Source of the DNA: Halotia branconii CENA392
GTDB taxonomy: Bacteria; Cyanobacteriota; Cyanobacteriia; Cyanobacteriales; Nostocaceae
Assembly: GCF_029953635.1 (NCBI RefSeq)
Contig: NZ_CP124543.1
Span: 5,125,455 to 5,189,454 of the forward strand
Length of the DNA: 64,000 bases
Direction of reading: 5' to 3'
A program made the position numbers and the translations under genes. The notes beneath the pieces are model-generated. The model saw nothing but the letters and a program-made list of their open reading frames with translations, was not told the origin of the DNA and searched no databases. Positions 1 to 8,694 of this stretch are shown here, piece by piece; position 1 is the stretch's first letter, and each line of letters opens with the position of its first letter.

Positions 1-309
1 TTAAATTCGTACTGTCTCAACCTCTTGTGAAGAACAGTGAACTGTTTCCTCCACAGGGGTAAGAACTGTATTGTCTACATTAGAAACCATAGAGTGAGAA
101 ACACTTAAAACTCGTGTTGCATCTGGTAAAATCCAAGCATCTTCTAAAGACTCCCAAGAAGGTGCAAAAGGTGGAAGCGCTAAAGAGCAAGCTTTCCAAC
201 TTGCTTGAACTGGCACTCCCAACTGTTGACACGTTCCACCACGGCGACCCTCTGGCTTATAATGACGACAATATCGACAGGCAGATGTCAAGAATTTAAT
301 GGGTTTCAT
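1..309 (-). CDS. Hypothetical cysteine-containing small protein
   Basis: A complete 102-residue reading frame whose TAA stop sits on the first bases of the window. The N-terminal half has a Cys-rich stretch (CRYCRHY at about residues 11-17, then C27 and C41) followed by a conserved-looking PPFAPSWE segment; the C-terminal 40 residues are low in pattern. The Cys spacing could bind a metal, but I do not recognise a named family. There is no signal peptide or membrane segment. The next gene lies about 1 kb away, so there is no operon context to the right. The function is unknown. Confidence 0.6.
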   Translation of the reverse strand: MKPIKFLTSACRYCRHYKPEGRRGGTCQQLGVPVQASWKACSLALPPFAPSWESLEDAWILPDATRVLSVSHSMVSNVDNTVLTPVEETVHCSSQEVETVRI

Positions 310-1318
310 GTTATTTCATCTTTAGTGCCGTTTATGGCTGATTTGCATCTTTATATTTTGCTTCTAGATATAAATACGTAATATTGCCAGAAAGTTGTTA
401 TTTTCTCTGGGTTATAGCGATCCCCAGGATAAAATAAACTTTAGGATGTTTTTATATTCTTGTTATATTTGTAAATGATCAGTAGAGTGGATACATATTA
501 GCTTTGATTAAAACTAGCTGGGGATCAAGATTAAGAGTATCACTTTAGATGCAAATCAAATTTTTACGTCATCCCTCAGACATACTTTAAGAAAGTCTAT
601 GTCCGATGAAGGGTTATCTATCATTTAGCCTAGTTGGCATTATTTAAATAAAATTATTTGATATATCAACTACTAGAACTATTGTCTTAAAAAACTGCAA
701 GCTAGTTGAATATTAAACTATTTGACTCAATCAGCGCCAGACTGTTTTGCCAGTAATTGAGATGAATAAATGCAAACTAAATTTTGTAGGCTGTTTTATG
801 CAGTGCCTTAGAAATAAAATCACAAAAACTATCTTGACAAAAGCTGATCTTCAAAAGCTTGCCCAAATACTTTCTAACTTTTTACTCACAGTCTTTGTCT
901 TCCACCTATATTTCTTAACAATTGCCAAACAATAGCCACTAAATAAATAATTTTTAAAATTTACCTGGATAGTGAACTTGATAAAAATATCTGTAATTTT
1001 GTTAAGAAAACATTCATTTTATTGAGAATTATTTACTTGTCCATGAAAATGTGACTGTTTAGCCTTAATGATAGGACTTACGCACTGTACAAATTTATCA
1101 TCTCGTGTATTAACGAAAATACGTTGTTTCAGGCTGCGCTCAATCATCCTTTGATAAATAGCGATCGCCTAAAAAATATTGAAAAATCAAGGTTTAATGC
1201 CTGGAATCCATACCCCATATTTGGTTTTTCCTGTCAATGCGTAAGTCCTAAATGATTGTTCCAAATTTAGGTAACAAATTCAGTAAGTTAAGAATCTGGT
1301 TTTTTTAATTTTTAATTT
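310..1318. other. Gene-poor spacer with one MITE
   Basis: About 1 kb of AT-rich DNA. The only clear structure is the terminal-inverted-repeat element at 1072-1250. A 62-codon frame at 747-935 has no convincing start context or family signature and is not called. Confidence 0.6.
1067..1255. mobile_element. MITE-like element with 5-bp target duplication
   Basis: A perfect 13-bp terminal inverted repeat, TAGGACTTACGCA at 1072-1084 and TGCGTAAGTCCTA at 1238-1250, bounds 179 bp with no coding capacity. AATGA is present directly on both sides (1067-1071 and 1251-1255), as expected for a target-site duplication. A related but degenerate end pair occurs at 18980-19090. It would need a transposase supplied from elsewhere. 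Confidence 0.75.
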
Positions 1319-1882
1319 TTAATTCCCTGTAGGGGCTGATTGCTTGGCTGCACAGCAAGAACAGACATCCCAACGTTGGAGTTCACCGGGTGGGGTGGGA
1401 CATTGGCATTGAGGACAAAGAGGTAAGCCATGCGATCGCTTTTGCATTGTCTTTGCCCAATCCTCAAAAACAGTATTAGCACTTTTAATAGTAGGTGTAA
1501 CATCACGCTGAAAGTCACTAGCATGACCCAAGTAACTCGGATGCTCTTGTGGCAAAAATGTTTGTGATTGCGGTGTCACCTCTGGTGGACTTCGTCGCCA
1601 TTCAGCAGTAGAGAAGCGAATATCTACCAAAGGTGTAGGTAGTTTTTCATTTAACCTTAACAGCAGGTTCTGCCGTCTAAAAGTCATATTTTGCGCCCAA
1701 GCAGCGCTAGAAGTCGCCACCCGTAAAACATCACGCTGGATTGACAATGGTCGAGTATGGTCAGCAACCGCTGCTCCCACAATTTCTGCCCAACATTCGA
1801 GTAATCGCTGAAATGGTTGCTCTTGCCATTTAGCTTGTTGTTCTAGAACACCTAAAATATCATTAACCGATTTCAACGACAT
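1319..1882 (-). CDS. DUF721/DciA-like protein with C-terminal zinc ribbon
   Basis: A 187-residue protein whose first ~90 residues match the DUF721/DciA pattern (LLECWAEIVG, then TRPLSIQRDVLRV and AAWAQNMTFRRQNLL). DciA proteins help load the replicative helicase DnaB in bacteria lacking DnaC/DnaI; applying that role to this cyanobacterial protein is inference. After a variable linker, the last ~35 residues carry CPQC and CSCC, a probable zinc ribbon that is not part of the core family. It is transcribed away from the membrane protein gene at 2045, so 1883-2044 probably holds divergent promoters. Confidence 0.75.
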   Translation of the reverse strand: MSLKSVNDILGVLEQQAKWQEQPFQRLLECWAEIVGAAVADHTRPLSIQRDVLRVATSSAAWAQNMTFRRQNLLLRLNEKLPTPLVDIRFSTAEWRRSPPEVTPQSQTFLPQEHPSYLGHASDFQRDVTPTIKSANTVFEDWAKTMQKRSHGLPLCPQCQCPTPPGELQRWDVCSCCAAKQSAPTGN

Positions 1883-1897
1883 GGTAAAAAATTAAGG

Positions 1898-1932
1898 GAC
1901 ATAGGGTATGGGGCATTGGGCATGGGGCATAG
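1898..1932. repeat. Short heptanucleotide tandem repeat (GGGCATN)
   Basis: Tandem degenerate copies of a GGGCATT/GGGCATG heptamer lie in the spacer between divergent genes. The reverse complement of the same repeat family occurs near 5225-5250. These heptanucleotide repeats are common in Nostocales spacers. Confidence 0.6.
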
Positions 1933-2044
1933 CAGAAAGACTTATATAATTTTCTAGTGATATTTCCCTTAGATAATTTTCGCTAAGATTGGCACAAATA
2001 TATCTAAAGTTAATCCAGCAGTAAACGTTTCAGGCAGACAGGCA

Positions 2045-3298
2045 ATGAGTCAAAACCCACCGATAGATTCCGGTACTCAATCGTCGAAAACATCTGGGTT
2101 GAAGCCAGCATTAGCAGCAGCACTGGCGAGTTTAGAAGTGCAGCTAGATCAAGAGTTAACCCGATACCGACGTACACGAATTGGCACAAGGACACCAAAT
2201 CAATCCCGTGTGGGCAATTATATAGGTAGTCAACCTCAAGAGTTGACAGATACGACTTTGACAGTAAGCAAAACTCAGCCATCTGTAGCAGAAGTTAAAA
2301 CTAATACACCACCTACACATGTACCCGATGAGGCTCCTCCAGAGAAGCCAGCACCAGTTACGATCATCAAGACTGAGGCATTGGATAATTCTGAAGCATC
2401 CTCTAACTCTGAATCTACCGAAGCAGAGGTTCCACTGCCTCAAGTGAGTTCTAGCAGCATTGTACCTGCGACAGTTAAGCCTCCTCAAGACGATCATCTT
2501 ACTCAGGTAAATGGCAGTGCCAAACAGCCAGATGACTATTTGGAATCGAGTGAAGCACTACTGCGAAGTTTGACAGACGAACAACCGCGAACCAATAAGC
2601 CGAATAAGTCTAGCGATAGTCTGCTATCACCTTTGGGTATAGGCTCTATGCTGCTGCTGTTAGTAGCAAGTCTCACATTAGGTTACGTAGTTTTCAATCC
2701 TAAAAGCTTACCTCAGTTAAAAAATATAGGCAAATTATTTAACGGTAACTCGTCTCCTCAAGTCGCAAATGCTCCAGAAGTTGACAGTAATCCCCAACCT
2801 CAAACCCAGCCAGAGATTACATCCATACCCAAGTACCCTAATTTAGCTGCTAAAGAATTTCCAGAGGTGAAAGATCCCAATGATATAGTCGGATTACAAC
2901 CCAAAGATCAACTAACTCCCACTGCACCCCCCAATCCTATTGTTGCTCAAACACCGAGTAATCCTTTATTAGTAGAGCCAACGCCACAGGTACAACAACC
3001 TTTGCCACCTATAAGTTCTTCCCCAATACCTACAGCAAAATCATCACCCCAGCCGACTACAACTCCATCACCAGTAAGTGCAGAAATCAAACCCGCAGCA
3101 GATGGATTTTATCATCTAGTGATAGACAATCAAGGCGATCGCGCCTTAGCCGCAGCCCGCAAGGTAGTCCCTGATGCTTATTTATCACCGAGTAAAAAAT
3201 TCATTTATCTGGCTTCCTTGAAGACAAAAGAGCAAGCACTACAAAGGTTGCAACAGCTACAGGCTAAAGGAATTAAAGCACGGGTACAACAGCCGTGA
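2045..3298 (+). CDS. Single-pass membrane protein with SPOR-like C-terminus
   Basis: 417 residues. The N-terminal ~190 residues are hydrophilic and Ser/Pro/Glu-rich, one membrane segment lies at about 197-216 (GSMLLLLVASLTLGYVVF), a long Pro/Gln-rich linker follows, and the last ~65 residues form a compact domain that looks like a SPOR-type or related fold (FYHLVIDNQGD, then IYLASLKTKEQALQRLQQLQ and GIKARV). SPOR domains bind denuded peptidoglycan, so the C-terminus may sit in the periplasm; the assignment rests on the repeat-like alternation of strand and helix only. The ATG at 2045 is used. The PspA-type genes follow downstream after about 200 bp. Confidence 0.65.
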   Translation: MSQNPPIDSGTQSSKTSGLKPALAAALASLEVQLDQELTRYRRTRIGTRTPNQSRVGNYIGSQPQELTDTTLTVSKTQPSVAEVKTNTPPTHVPDEAPPEKPAPVTIIKTEALDNSEASSNSESTEAEVPLPQVSSSSIVPATVKPPQDDHLTQVNGSAKQPDDYLESSEALLRSLTDEQPRTNKPNKSSDSLLSPLGIGSMLLLLVASLTLGYVVFNPKSLPQLKNIGKLFNGNSSPQVANAPEVDSNPQPQTQPEITSIPKYPNLAAKEFPEVKDPNDIVGLQPKDQLTPTAPPNPIVAQTPSNPLLVEPTPQVQQPLPPISSSPIPTAKSSPQPTTTPSPVSAEIKPAADGFYHLVIDNQGDRALAAARKVVPDAYLSPSKKFIYLASLKTKEQALQRLQQLQAKGIKARVQQP

Positions 3299-3385
3299 GT
3301 TGTAAAAATCTACGATAGGATGAGGAAAACATCTATAAAACGCTCTGCCTGTTGACTAGAAAGTAGAGGGGCAGCACTTTGACTG

Positions 3386-3416
3386 CGCCCTTCGGCTGCG
3401 CTCAGGCTAAACTCAG
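3386..3416. repeat. Dispersed repeat, copy 1
   Basis: A 31-bp core beginning CGCCCTTCGGCT and ending GCTAAACTCAG. It recurs with one mismatch at 24555-24585, and the last 21 bp recur in reverse orientation at 27132-27152. Noncoding and found only in spacers here. Confidence 0.7.
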
Positions 3417-3502
3417 GACAAGCTCAGTGACCAAAGCAGAGGAGAATATTTTGTACCCTGCTCCCCTGCTTCTTTTTGAAGAAAAGTGAATGGAGAGCCG
3501 AC

Positions 3503-4207
3503 ATGGAACTAATTAAGCGTATCCTGCGGGTGATTCGCGCTAACCTTAACAGTTTAATAGGCAGTGCGGAAGATCCGGAAAAGATTTTAGAACAAGCTGT
3601 GATAGAAATGCAAGAAAATTTGGTGCGATTGCGACAGGGGGTAGCCCAAGCGATCGCTACTCAAAAACGCACCGAACGTCAAGCCACAGCAGCTGGTTCG
3701 ACAGCCGAAGAATGGTATCGCCGCGCCCAATTAGCACTGCAACAAGGCAACGAACCTCTAGCACGGGAAGCTTTAACTAAACGTCAAGCTTACAAAGAAA
3801 CTGCCACAGCCCTTTCTAACCAAATAGGGCAACAAAATGATGTGGTAGCTAGACTAAAAAAAGATATGCGATCGCTGGAGTTAAAAATTTCCGAGGCAAA
3901 AACTAAAAAAGATATGTACATTGCCCGCGCTCGTTCTGCTGAGGCATCCTATCGCCTCCAGGAAATGCTCGATGGAAATTCTGCTACAAGTAGCCTCAGC
4001 GCCTTTGAGGGTATGGAAGAGAAAGTTTTACAGATAGAAGCTCAATCAGAAGCGATCGCAACTCTGGGTAGTGACGATTTGCAAAAACAATTTGACTCTT
4101 TAGAATCCGCTGGTGATATTGATCATGAACTTGCAGCGATGAAAATGCAGGTTTTAAATGAAGCTGAAAATCCCCAGCAGCAGCTACCTAAAGGTCAAGA
4201 GCTTTAA
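3503..4207 (+). CDS. PspA/IM30 family protein (Vipp1 paralogue)
   Basis: 234 residues from the ATG at 3503, preceded by GGAGAG; a TTG at 3476 would add nine poorly matching residues. It is a long alpha-helical ESCRT-III-like membrane-remodelling protein with the N-terminal amphipathic helix (MELIKRILRVIRANLNSLI) and the family signature AEDPEKILEQAVIEMQ. It ends soon after the coiled coil and lacks the extra C-terminal helix found in Vipp1, so it is a PspA-type paralogue of the protein encoded 160 bp downstream. PspA proteins stabilise stressed membranes; that role here is by family. Confidence 0.85.
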   Translation: MELIKRILRVIRANLNSLIGSAEDPEKILEQAVIEMQENLVRLRQGVAQAIATQKRTERQATAAGSTAEEWYRRAQLALQQGNEPLAREALTKRQAYKETATALSNQIGQQNDVVARLKKDMRSLELKISEAKTKKDMYIARARSAEASYRLQEMLDGNSATSSLSAFEGMEEKVLQIEAQSEAIATLGSDDLQKQFDSLESAGDIDHELAAMKMQVLNEAENPQQQLPKGQEL

Positions 4208-4369
4208 AAATTAGGGAACTACCAAAGCTAGGATATATCTTAACAATTAACCAGTGTCGGGAGGTTGCGAACCCAACCGGAAAGATTACATTGAAATAGG
4301 AAGCTATTAAATAGTAAAAAAGCGAACTGTCTAACAAAACGCGTAAACTCCAAAAGGAAAAACAAAGTT

Positions 4370-5143
4370 ATGGGATTATTTGATCGTATTAAACGAGTAG
4401 TCGGCGCTAACCTCAACGACTTGGTAAATAAAGCTGAAGATCCAGAAAAAATGCTGGAACAAGCCATTCTAGAAATGCAAGAAGACTTGGTACAGCTGCG
4501 TCAGGGAGTCGCCCAGGCGATCGCCTCCCAAAAACGTACAGAGAAACAGTACAATGATGCTCAAAATGAAATTAATAAATGGCAACGCAACGCTCAGTTA
4601 GCACTGCAAAAAGGCGATGAAAATCTAGCAAGACAAGCCCTAGAGCGCAAAAAGACTTACACTGAAACCAGCACAGCCCTCAAAGCTAGCTTAGATCCGC
4701 AAGTTACTCAAGTTGACACTCTCAAGCGCAGCTTAATTCAGCTAGAAAGCAAAATTTCTGAGGCTAAAACCAAGAAAGAAATGCTCAAAGCTCGGATTAC
4801 GACTGCTAAAGCTCAAGAACAACTCCAAGGTATGGTCAGTGGAATGAATAGCAGTAGTGCTATGGCTGCCTTTGAGAGGATGGAAGAAAAAGTCTTGATG
4901 CAAGAAGCTCGTGCCCAATCAATGGGAGAATTGGCAAGTGCAGATTTAGAAACCCAATTTGCGCGTTTGGAATCTGGCAGTGATGTTGATGATGAATTGG
5001 CAGCTTTAAAAGCACAAATGCTACCACCTGCGGCTGCACCCAATCAACCCCAACTACCCCCAGAACAAACCACAGCTCCCAAATCTAATGAAGTGGTAGA
5101 TAGCGAATTGGAATCCCTACGCAAGCAATTGGATCAAATGTAA
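4370..5143 (+). CDS. vipp1: Vipp1/IM30, vesicle-inducing protein in plastids
   Basis: 257 residues. It starts with the amphipathic helix MGLFDRIKRVVGANLNDLV and the AEDPEKMLEQAILEMQ signature, continues as a coiled coil to about residue 215, then has a Pro/Gln-rich linker and a final helix (VDSELESLRKQLDQM). That extra helix distinguishes Vipp1 from PspA. Vipp1 forms rings and rods on thylakoid and plasma membranes and is needed for thylakoid maintenance in cyanobacteria. It sits directly behind a PspA paralogue about 50-60% similar over the core, suggesting tandem duplication and divergence. A weak CCCAC/GTGGG hairpin at about 5172-5193 may end transcription. Confidence 0.9.
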   Translation: MGLFDRIKRVVGANLNDLVNKAEDPEKMLEQAILEMQEDLVQLRQGVAQAIASQKRTEKQYNDAQNEINKWQRNAQLALQKGDENLARQALERKKTYTETSTALKASLDPQVTQVDTLKRSLIQLESKISEAKTKKEMLKARITTAKAQEQLQGMVSGMNSSSAMAAFERMEEKVLMQEARAQSMGELASADLETQFARLESGSDVDDELAALKAQMLPPAAAPNQPQLPPEQTTAPKSNEVVDSELESLRKQLDQM

Positions 5144-5171
5144 AATTTGTTGAATACTAATTTGCACTAGT

Positions 5172-5200
5172 CCCACGCCTATTGGTTGTGGGATTTTGCA
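5172..5200 (+). terminator. Possible terminator after vipp1
   Basis: CCCAC...GTGGG with additional inner pairing around a short loop, followed by ATTTTGC. The stem is short and the T-run weak, so this is tentative. Confidence 0.35.
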
Positions 5201-5321
5201 TCCAAAATAAATAATTTCTTACCCATGCCCAATGCCCCATGCCCAATTCCCAATACCTCACAGATTGAGATAAAGTATTTTGTGTGCCAACTTTGATCGA
5301 TGCCACCTAATGGAGACTGCA

Positions 5322-5657
5322 ATGAGTAAAGGTGTAACCACTATAACTGATGCTGAGTTTGAAACCGAAGTGTTGAAAGCCGAGCAGCCTGTATTGGTTT
5401 ACTTTTGGGCTTCCTGGTGTGGGCCTTGTCAGTTGATGTCGCCACTAATGAATTTAGCTGCTAATACATACAGCGATCGCCTAAAAGTTGTCAAAATAGA
5501 AGTAGACCCTAATCCTGTAACTGTCAAGCAGTATCAGGTAGAAGGTGTGCCAGCCCTCAGATTAATTCATGGAGACAAAATATTAGCATCCACTGAGGGA
5601 GTCATTGGCAAAGATAAATTAATCAGTCTCTTGGATATGCATTTAAATAGTAATTAG
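5322..5657 (+). CDS. Thioredoxin-family protein
   Basis: 111 residues from the ATG at 5322; TAATGGAGACTGCA places GGAG seven bases upstream, which decides this start over the earlier in-frame starts at 5280 and 5310. The active site WCGPC lies at residues 32-36, with the cis-Pro segment VEGVPALRL further on. It is a classical single-domain cytosolic thioredoxin by length and motif; the type (m, x or y) cannot be settled by eye. It stands alone on the strand 36 bp before the aminotransferase gene and may be cotranscribed with it. Confidence 0.88.
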   Translation: MSKGVTTITDAEFETEVLKAEQPVLVYFWASWCGPCQLMSPLMNLAANTYSDRLKVVKIEVDPNPVTVKQYQVEGVPALRLIHGDKILASTEGVIGKDKLISLLDMHLNSN

Positions 5658-5692
5658 TCAAGAGTCAACATAATTCGTAATTTTTGACTAAC

Positions 5693-6892
5693 ATGCAATT
5701 CGCGAAGCGTTTACAACCCCTGCAATCCAACGTATTTGCTGATATGGATAGAGCCAAGGCGGTAGCTTTGGCAGCAGGACGAGAGTTAATTGATTTGTCG
5801 CTGGGATCTTCTGATTTGCCAGCCGAGGCGCACGTCATTGAGGCGATCGCTAAATCTTTGTATGATCGCAGTACCCACGGCTATTTACTGTTTCACGGTA
5901 CTCAAGCTTTTCGCCAAGCCGCAGCTAACTGGTACGCACAAAAATTTGGCATCAACGTCGATGCGGAAACTGAGGTGTTACCCCTGATTGGTTCTCAAGA
6001 AGGTACAGCCCATTTGCCCCTGGCGCTGCTTAACCCTGGCGATTTTGCTTTGTTGCTCGATCCAGGCTATCCCTCCCATGCTGGGGGAGTTTACTTAGCT
6101 AGTGGGCAAATCTACCCCATGCCAATCACAGCAGCAAACGGTTTTTTGCCCGTATTTGCTGACATTCCTGCCGCTGTTTTGGCTCAGTCGCGGATGATGG
6201 TATTGAGCTATCCTCATAATCCCACTGCGGCGATCGCTCCTTTATCTTTTTTTCAAGAAGCTGTCGCTTTTTGTCAGCAGCACGATCTTGTTTTAGTTCA
6301 TGATTTTCCCTATGTCGATTTGGTATTTGCAGAAACTGAAAATTGGGAAAAAAATCTTCTTAATCCCAAATCACTAGTACCTTCTGTTTTACAAGCTGAC
6401 CCCGATAAAAGCGTCTCAATAGAATTTTTTACTCTTTCCAAGTCTTACAACATGGGAGGCTTCCGTATTGGCTATGCAATTGGTAATGCCCAGTTAATTC
6501 GCGCCTTGCGCCAAGTCAAAGCTGCTGTCGATTTTAATCAGTATCGAGGAATTTTGAATGGAGCGATCGCAGCTCTTGGTGGTTCTCAAGCAGGGGTAGT
6601 AAATGCAGTCTCTACCTTCCGTAAACGTCGTGATGCTTTTATTACTGCTTTACATAGCATTGGTTGGCAAGTTCCAACTCCCAAGGCCACCATGTATATT
6701 TGGGCTGAGTTACCCTCATCGTGGAATCAAAATTCTGTAGAATTTTGTACTGAGTTAGTTAAACAAACTGGTGTTGCAGCTTCTCCTGGCGCTGGCTTTG
6801 GCAAATCTGGAGAAGGATATGTCCGCTTTGCCTTAGTACATGAACCACCTTTATTAGAAATTGCCGTTGCCAGAATTGCGGAATTTCTATAG
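5693..6892 (+). CDS. Class I/II PLP-dependent aminotransferase (LL-DAP/Asp aminotransferase-like)
   Basis: 399 residues from the ATG at 5693 (a TTG at 5684 is the alternative). Fold-type I features are visible: GSQEGTAHLPLALLNPGD, the Asn motif SYPHNPTA, the HDFPYVDLVF segment with the PLP-contacting Asp/Tyr, and the Schiff-base lysine in FTLSKSYNMGGFR (K250). The C-terminal ligand arginine is probably in GYVRFALV. It resembles the LL-diaminopimelate aminotransferase-like branch, used for lysine and cell-wall precursor synthesis in cyanobacteria, but substrate specificity cannot be read reliably. The hairpin at 6987-7012 lies downstream. Confidence 0.85.
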   Translation: MQFAKRLQPLQSNVFADMDRAKAVALAAGRELIDLSLGSSDLPAEAHVIEAIAKSLYDRSTHGYLLFHGTQAFRQAAANWYAQKFGINVDAETEVLPLIGSQEGTAHLPLALLNPGDFALLLDPGYPSHAGGVYLASGQIYPMPITAANGFLPVFADIPAAVLAQSRMMVLSYPHNPTAAIAPLSFFQEAVAFCQQHDLVLVHDFPYVDLVFAETENWEKNLLNPKSLVPSVLQADPDKSVSIEFFTLSKSYNMGGFRIGYAIGNAQLIRALRQVKAAVDFNQYRGILNGAIAALGGSQAGVVNAVSTFRKRRDAFITALHSIGWQVPTPKATMYIWAELPSSWNQNSVEFCTELVKQTGVAASPGAGFGKSGEGYVRFALVHEPPLLEIAVARIAEFL

Positions 6893-6986
6893 TTAACTTA
6901 TGAAGTCTTTATCGTATATTCACAATACTACCTAATATTGAATGTAGGTTTCAGTATAAACTACAGGTGAGATTAGTATAAATATC

Positions 6987-7017
6987 AAAGATACTTGATT
7001 ACTAGTATCTTTAATTT
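6987..7017 (+). terminator. Probable terminator after aminotransferase
   Basis: AAAGATACT pairs with AGTATCTTT across an 8-base loop and is followed by AATTTTTG. Confidence 0.5.
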
Positions 7018-7060
7018 TTGCTTCAGATTTCACCCATAAAAGTTCACTCATACAGTGTGC

Positions 7061-7516
7061 ATGGCAAGCAAATTCCCAAAAATAGTCTTTTGTGCTGTAA
7101 TTTTTGCATCTACATCTATTGGTTTATCAGGGCATCGTCCTCTTCGGGCGTTGACTCCTCCCCTTGATATTGTCAGTTCCCTAGAAGCAAATACACTGAA
7201 TGACGGGGAAATTACAGATGCGAGTGACTTAGAAGGTAATGAGCTACTCTTGCTAGCTAGTCGTAATATTAAGGAAATCACTCCAGCTAGTGAATCTAAT
7301 GTGGTTACAGACAACGCCACTCGCTATTACATTACTAAACAGTCTGCTAGTCAACGACAAGCCCATATACTTTCCTATAGAAATATTTGGACTCAGCAAA
7401 GTAATTTACCGCACAAACGAAAAGTCCCGGAACCTTCAGTAATAGTAGGGCTAATAGCTATGGTAGGCTGGCTAGTTGGTGAAATAAAACCAAACTATGT
7501 GAAGAATAGTAAATAA
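7061..7516 (+). CDS. Small secreted protein with PEP-CTERM-like sorting signal
   Basis: About 151 residues from the ATG at 7061 (GTG at 7055 is possible). The N-terminus is a signal peptide (basic MASKFPK, then the hydrophobic stretch IVFCAVIFASTSIGL). The C-terminus has PEP followed by a hydrophobic helix and a Lys-containing tail (VPEPSVIVGLIAMVGWLVG), the layout of a PEP-CTERM signal recognised by exosortase. The ~100 residues between have no recognisable domain. PEP-CTERM proteins are usually exported and surface-anchored; the exosortase is not in this window. Confidence 0.6.
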   Translation: MASKFPKIVFCAVIFASTSIGLSGHRPLRALTPPLDIVSSLEANTLNDGEITDASDLEGNELLLLASRNIKEITPASESNVVTDNATRYYITKQSASQRQAHILSYRNIWTQQSNLPHKRKVPEPSVIVGLIAMVGWLVGEIKPNYVKNSK

Positions 7517-8071
7517 GGCTCAAACTCTTTCTCCCCCTGCCCCCTGCTTTATTTCAACGATAGTTATTGACATTGACCTACTTATATGAGCAATAGCTAA
7601 TATCCGAATTATAGTCAGTGCGTTTAATACTTAGTTTAGTCATTGTTAGCCATACAAAACTAGTTAAAAAGTCTGATTAAAGCTATTAGTTGAAAACTAA
7701 AAATAAGCAAAGTAACAACTAGCGGACTTTTTTCACAAATTCTTAATATTTGACCCTGTGAAATTACGGTTGTTTTATGTAATGCTAAACACGTAATAAT
7801 TGAGGTATATTCCTTGGAAAAATGTGAAAAGTCCTGAGCAAAAACTAAAAAAATATTAAACTTAAGGGGAGTTAGCCCTAAAAATTATGAAGTTCTACTT
7901 AACTTTAAATGTTAGGATACTATTATTAAGGTAGAGAATTGTAAATAAATTTAAGTTATTACAATTTGAATAGCCAGGATTCAGAAGAATCCCTATTCTT
8001 TTTTAATGTTTATATCAAGTTTCATTTTCTTCGTGAAACTTTTGATTATTGACCCCAGATGATAGATAAAA
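7517..8071. other. AT-rich spacer, nothing identified
   Basis: 555 bp of AT-rich DNA upstream of the receiver-domain gene. I see no conserved frame, RNA gene or clear repeat; it presumably carries the promoter and leader of the gene at 8072. Confidence 0.5.
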
Positions 8072-8494
8072 ATGACAGCACACTTACTTACTATAAATCG
8101 ACAATTGCAGTCGCATAAACCAAAGCGGATTCTACTGGTTGAAGATAACGATGTTAATAGGATGCTATTGAGCGATTATTTAAGCTATTGTGGTTACAAT
8201 GTCCAAAGTTTATCAAATTGTTCTAATTTTTTTACAATTGTAGAAAAGTTTCGCCCAGAGTTAATGTTATTAGATTTGAAGTTACCTGATATTGACGGCT
8301 ATTCACTATTAGAACAGATTCAACAAAAGCCGGATTTATCAAAGATACCTATTATTGTAGTTTCAGCCTTTGCTTTTAAAGCTGATCAAGAACGAGCCAT
8401 GAAATTAGGTGCTCACCGTTATTTTGTTAAACCAGTAAATCTCACATCTCTAATTATGACAATTGAAGATGAATTAGCTTGTCACTGCATCTAA
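8072..8494 (+). CDS. Single-domain response regulator (receiver only)
   Basis: 140 residues consisting of one REC domain after a ~17-residue N-terminal tail. The acidic pair (E24, D25), phospho-acceptor D68 in LLDLKLPDIDG, the S/T position in VVSAF and conserved K120 in YFVKPV are all present, so it should be phosphorylatable. There is no output domain; such proteins act through protein contacts, in phosphorelays or in motility and taxis. No histidine kinase lies in the window. It converges with the small coiled-coil gene at 8497, only two bases separating the stop codons. Confidence 0.88.
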   Translation: MTAHLLTINRQLQSHKPKRILLVEDNDVNRMLLSDYLSYCGYNVQSLSNCSNFFTIVEKFRPELMLLDLKLPDIDGYSLLEQIQQKPDLSKIPIIVVSAFAFKADQERAMKLGAHRYFVKPVNLTSLIMTIEDELACHCI

Positions 8495-8496
8495 AA

Positions 8497-8688
8497 TTAC
8501 TCATCTTTTTGGTTGTTAATAAACTCTTCAACACTTTCACTCATATTTTGTACAGAAGTGCCAATTTCTGAAATCTTGCGTTGTACTTGTGCCAGCATTA
8601 AAACTGCCGTTTGTAGTTCGTTAAGTGCTTCAGCCATAGCCTCACGATAATTAGATTCAAATTCTTGTATATTCATCAGTTTGCTCAT
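8497..8688 (-). CDS. Small coiled-coil protein, unknown function
   Basis: 63 residues from the ATG at 8688 (a GTG at 8694 would add two; the internal Met at 8670 is another option). Almost the whole chain is predicted helix with heptad-like hydrophobics (EALNELQTAVLMLAQVQRKI) and an acidic tail. I do not recognise the family. It is transcribed toward the receiver-domain gene and ends two bases from its stop, so overlapping 3' transcripts are likely. Confidence 0.5.
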   Translation of the reverse strand: MSKLMNIQEFESNYREAMAEALNELQTAVLMLAQVQRKISEIGTSVQNMSESVEEFINNQKDE

Positions 8689-8694
8689 GACCAC

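Noticed and set aside
747..935. 62-codon plus-strand frame
   Set aside because: No ribosome-binding site, no recognisable family and AT-rich composition; probably chance.
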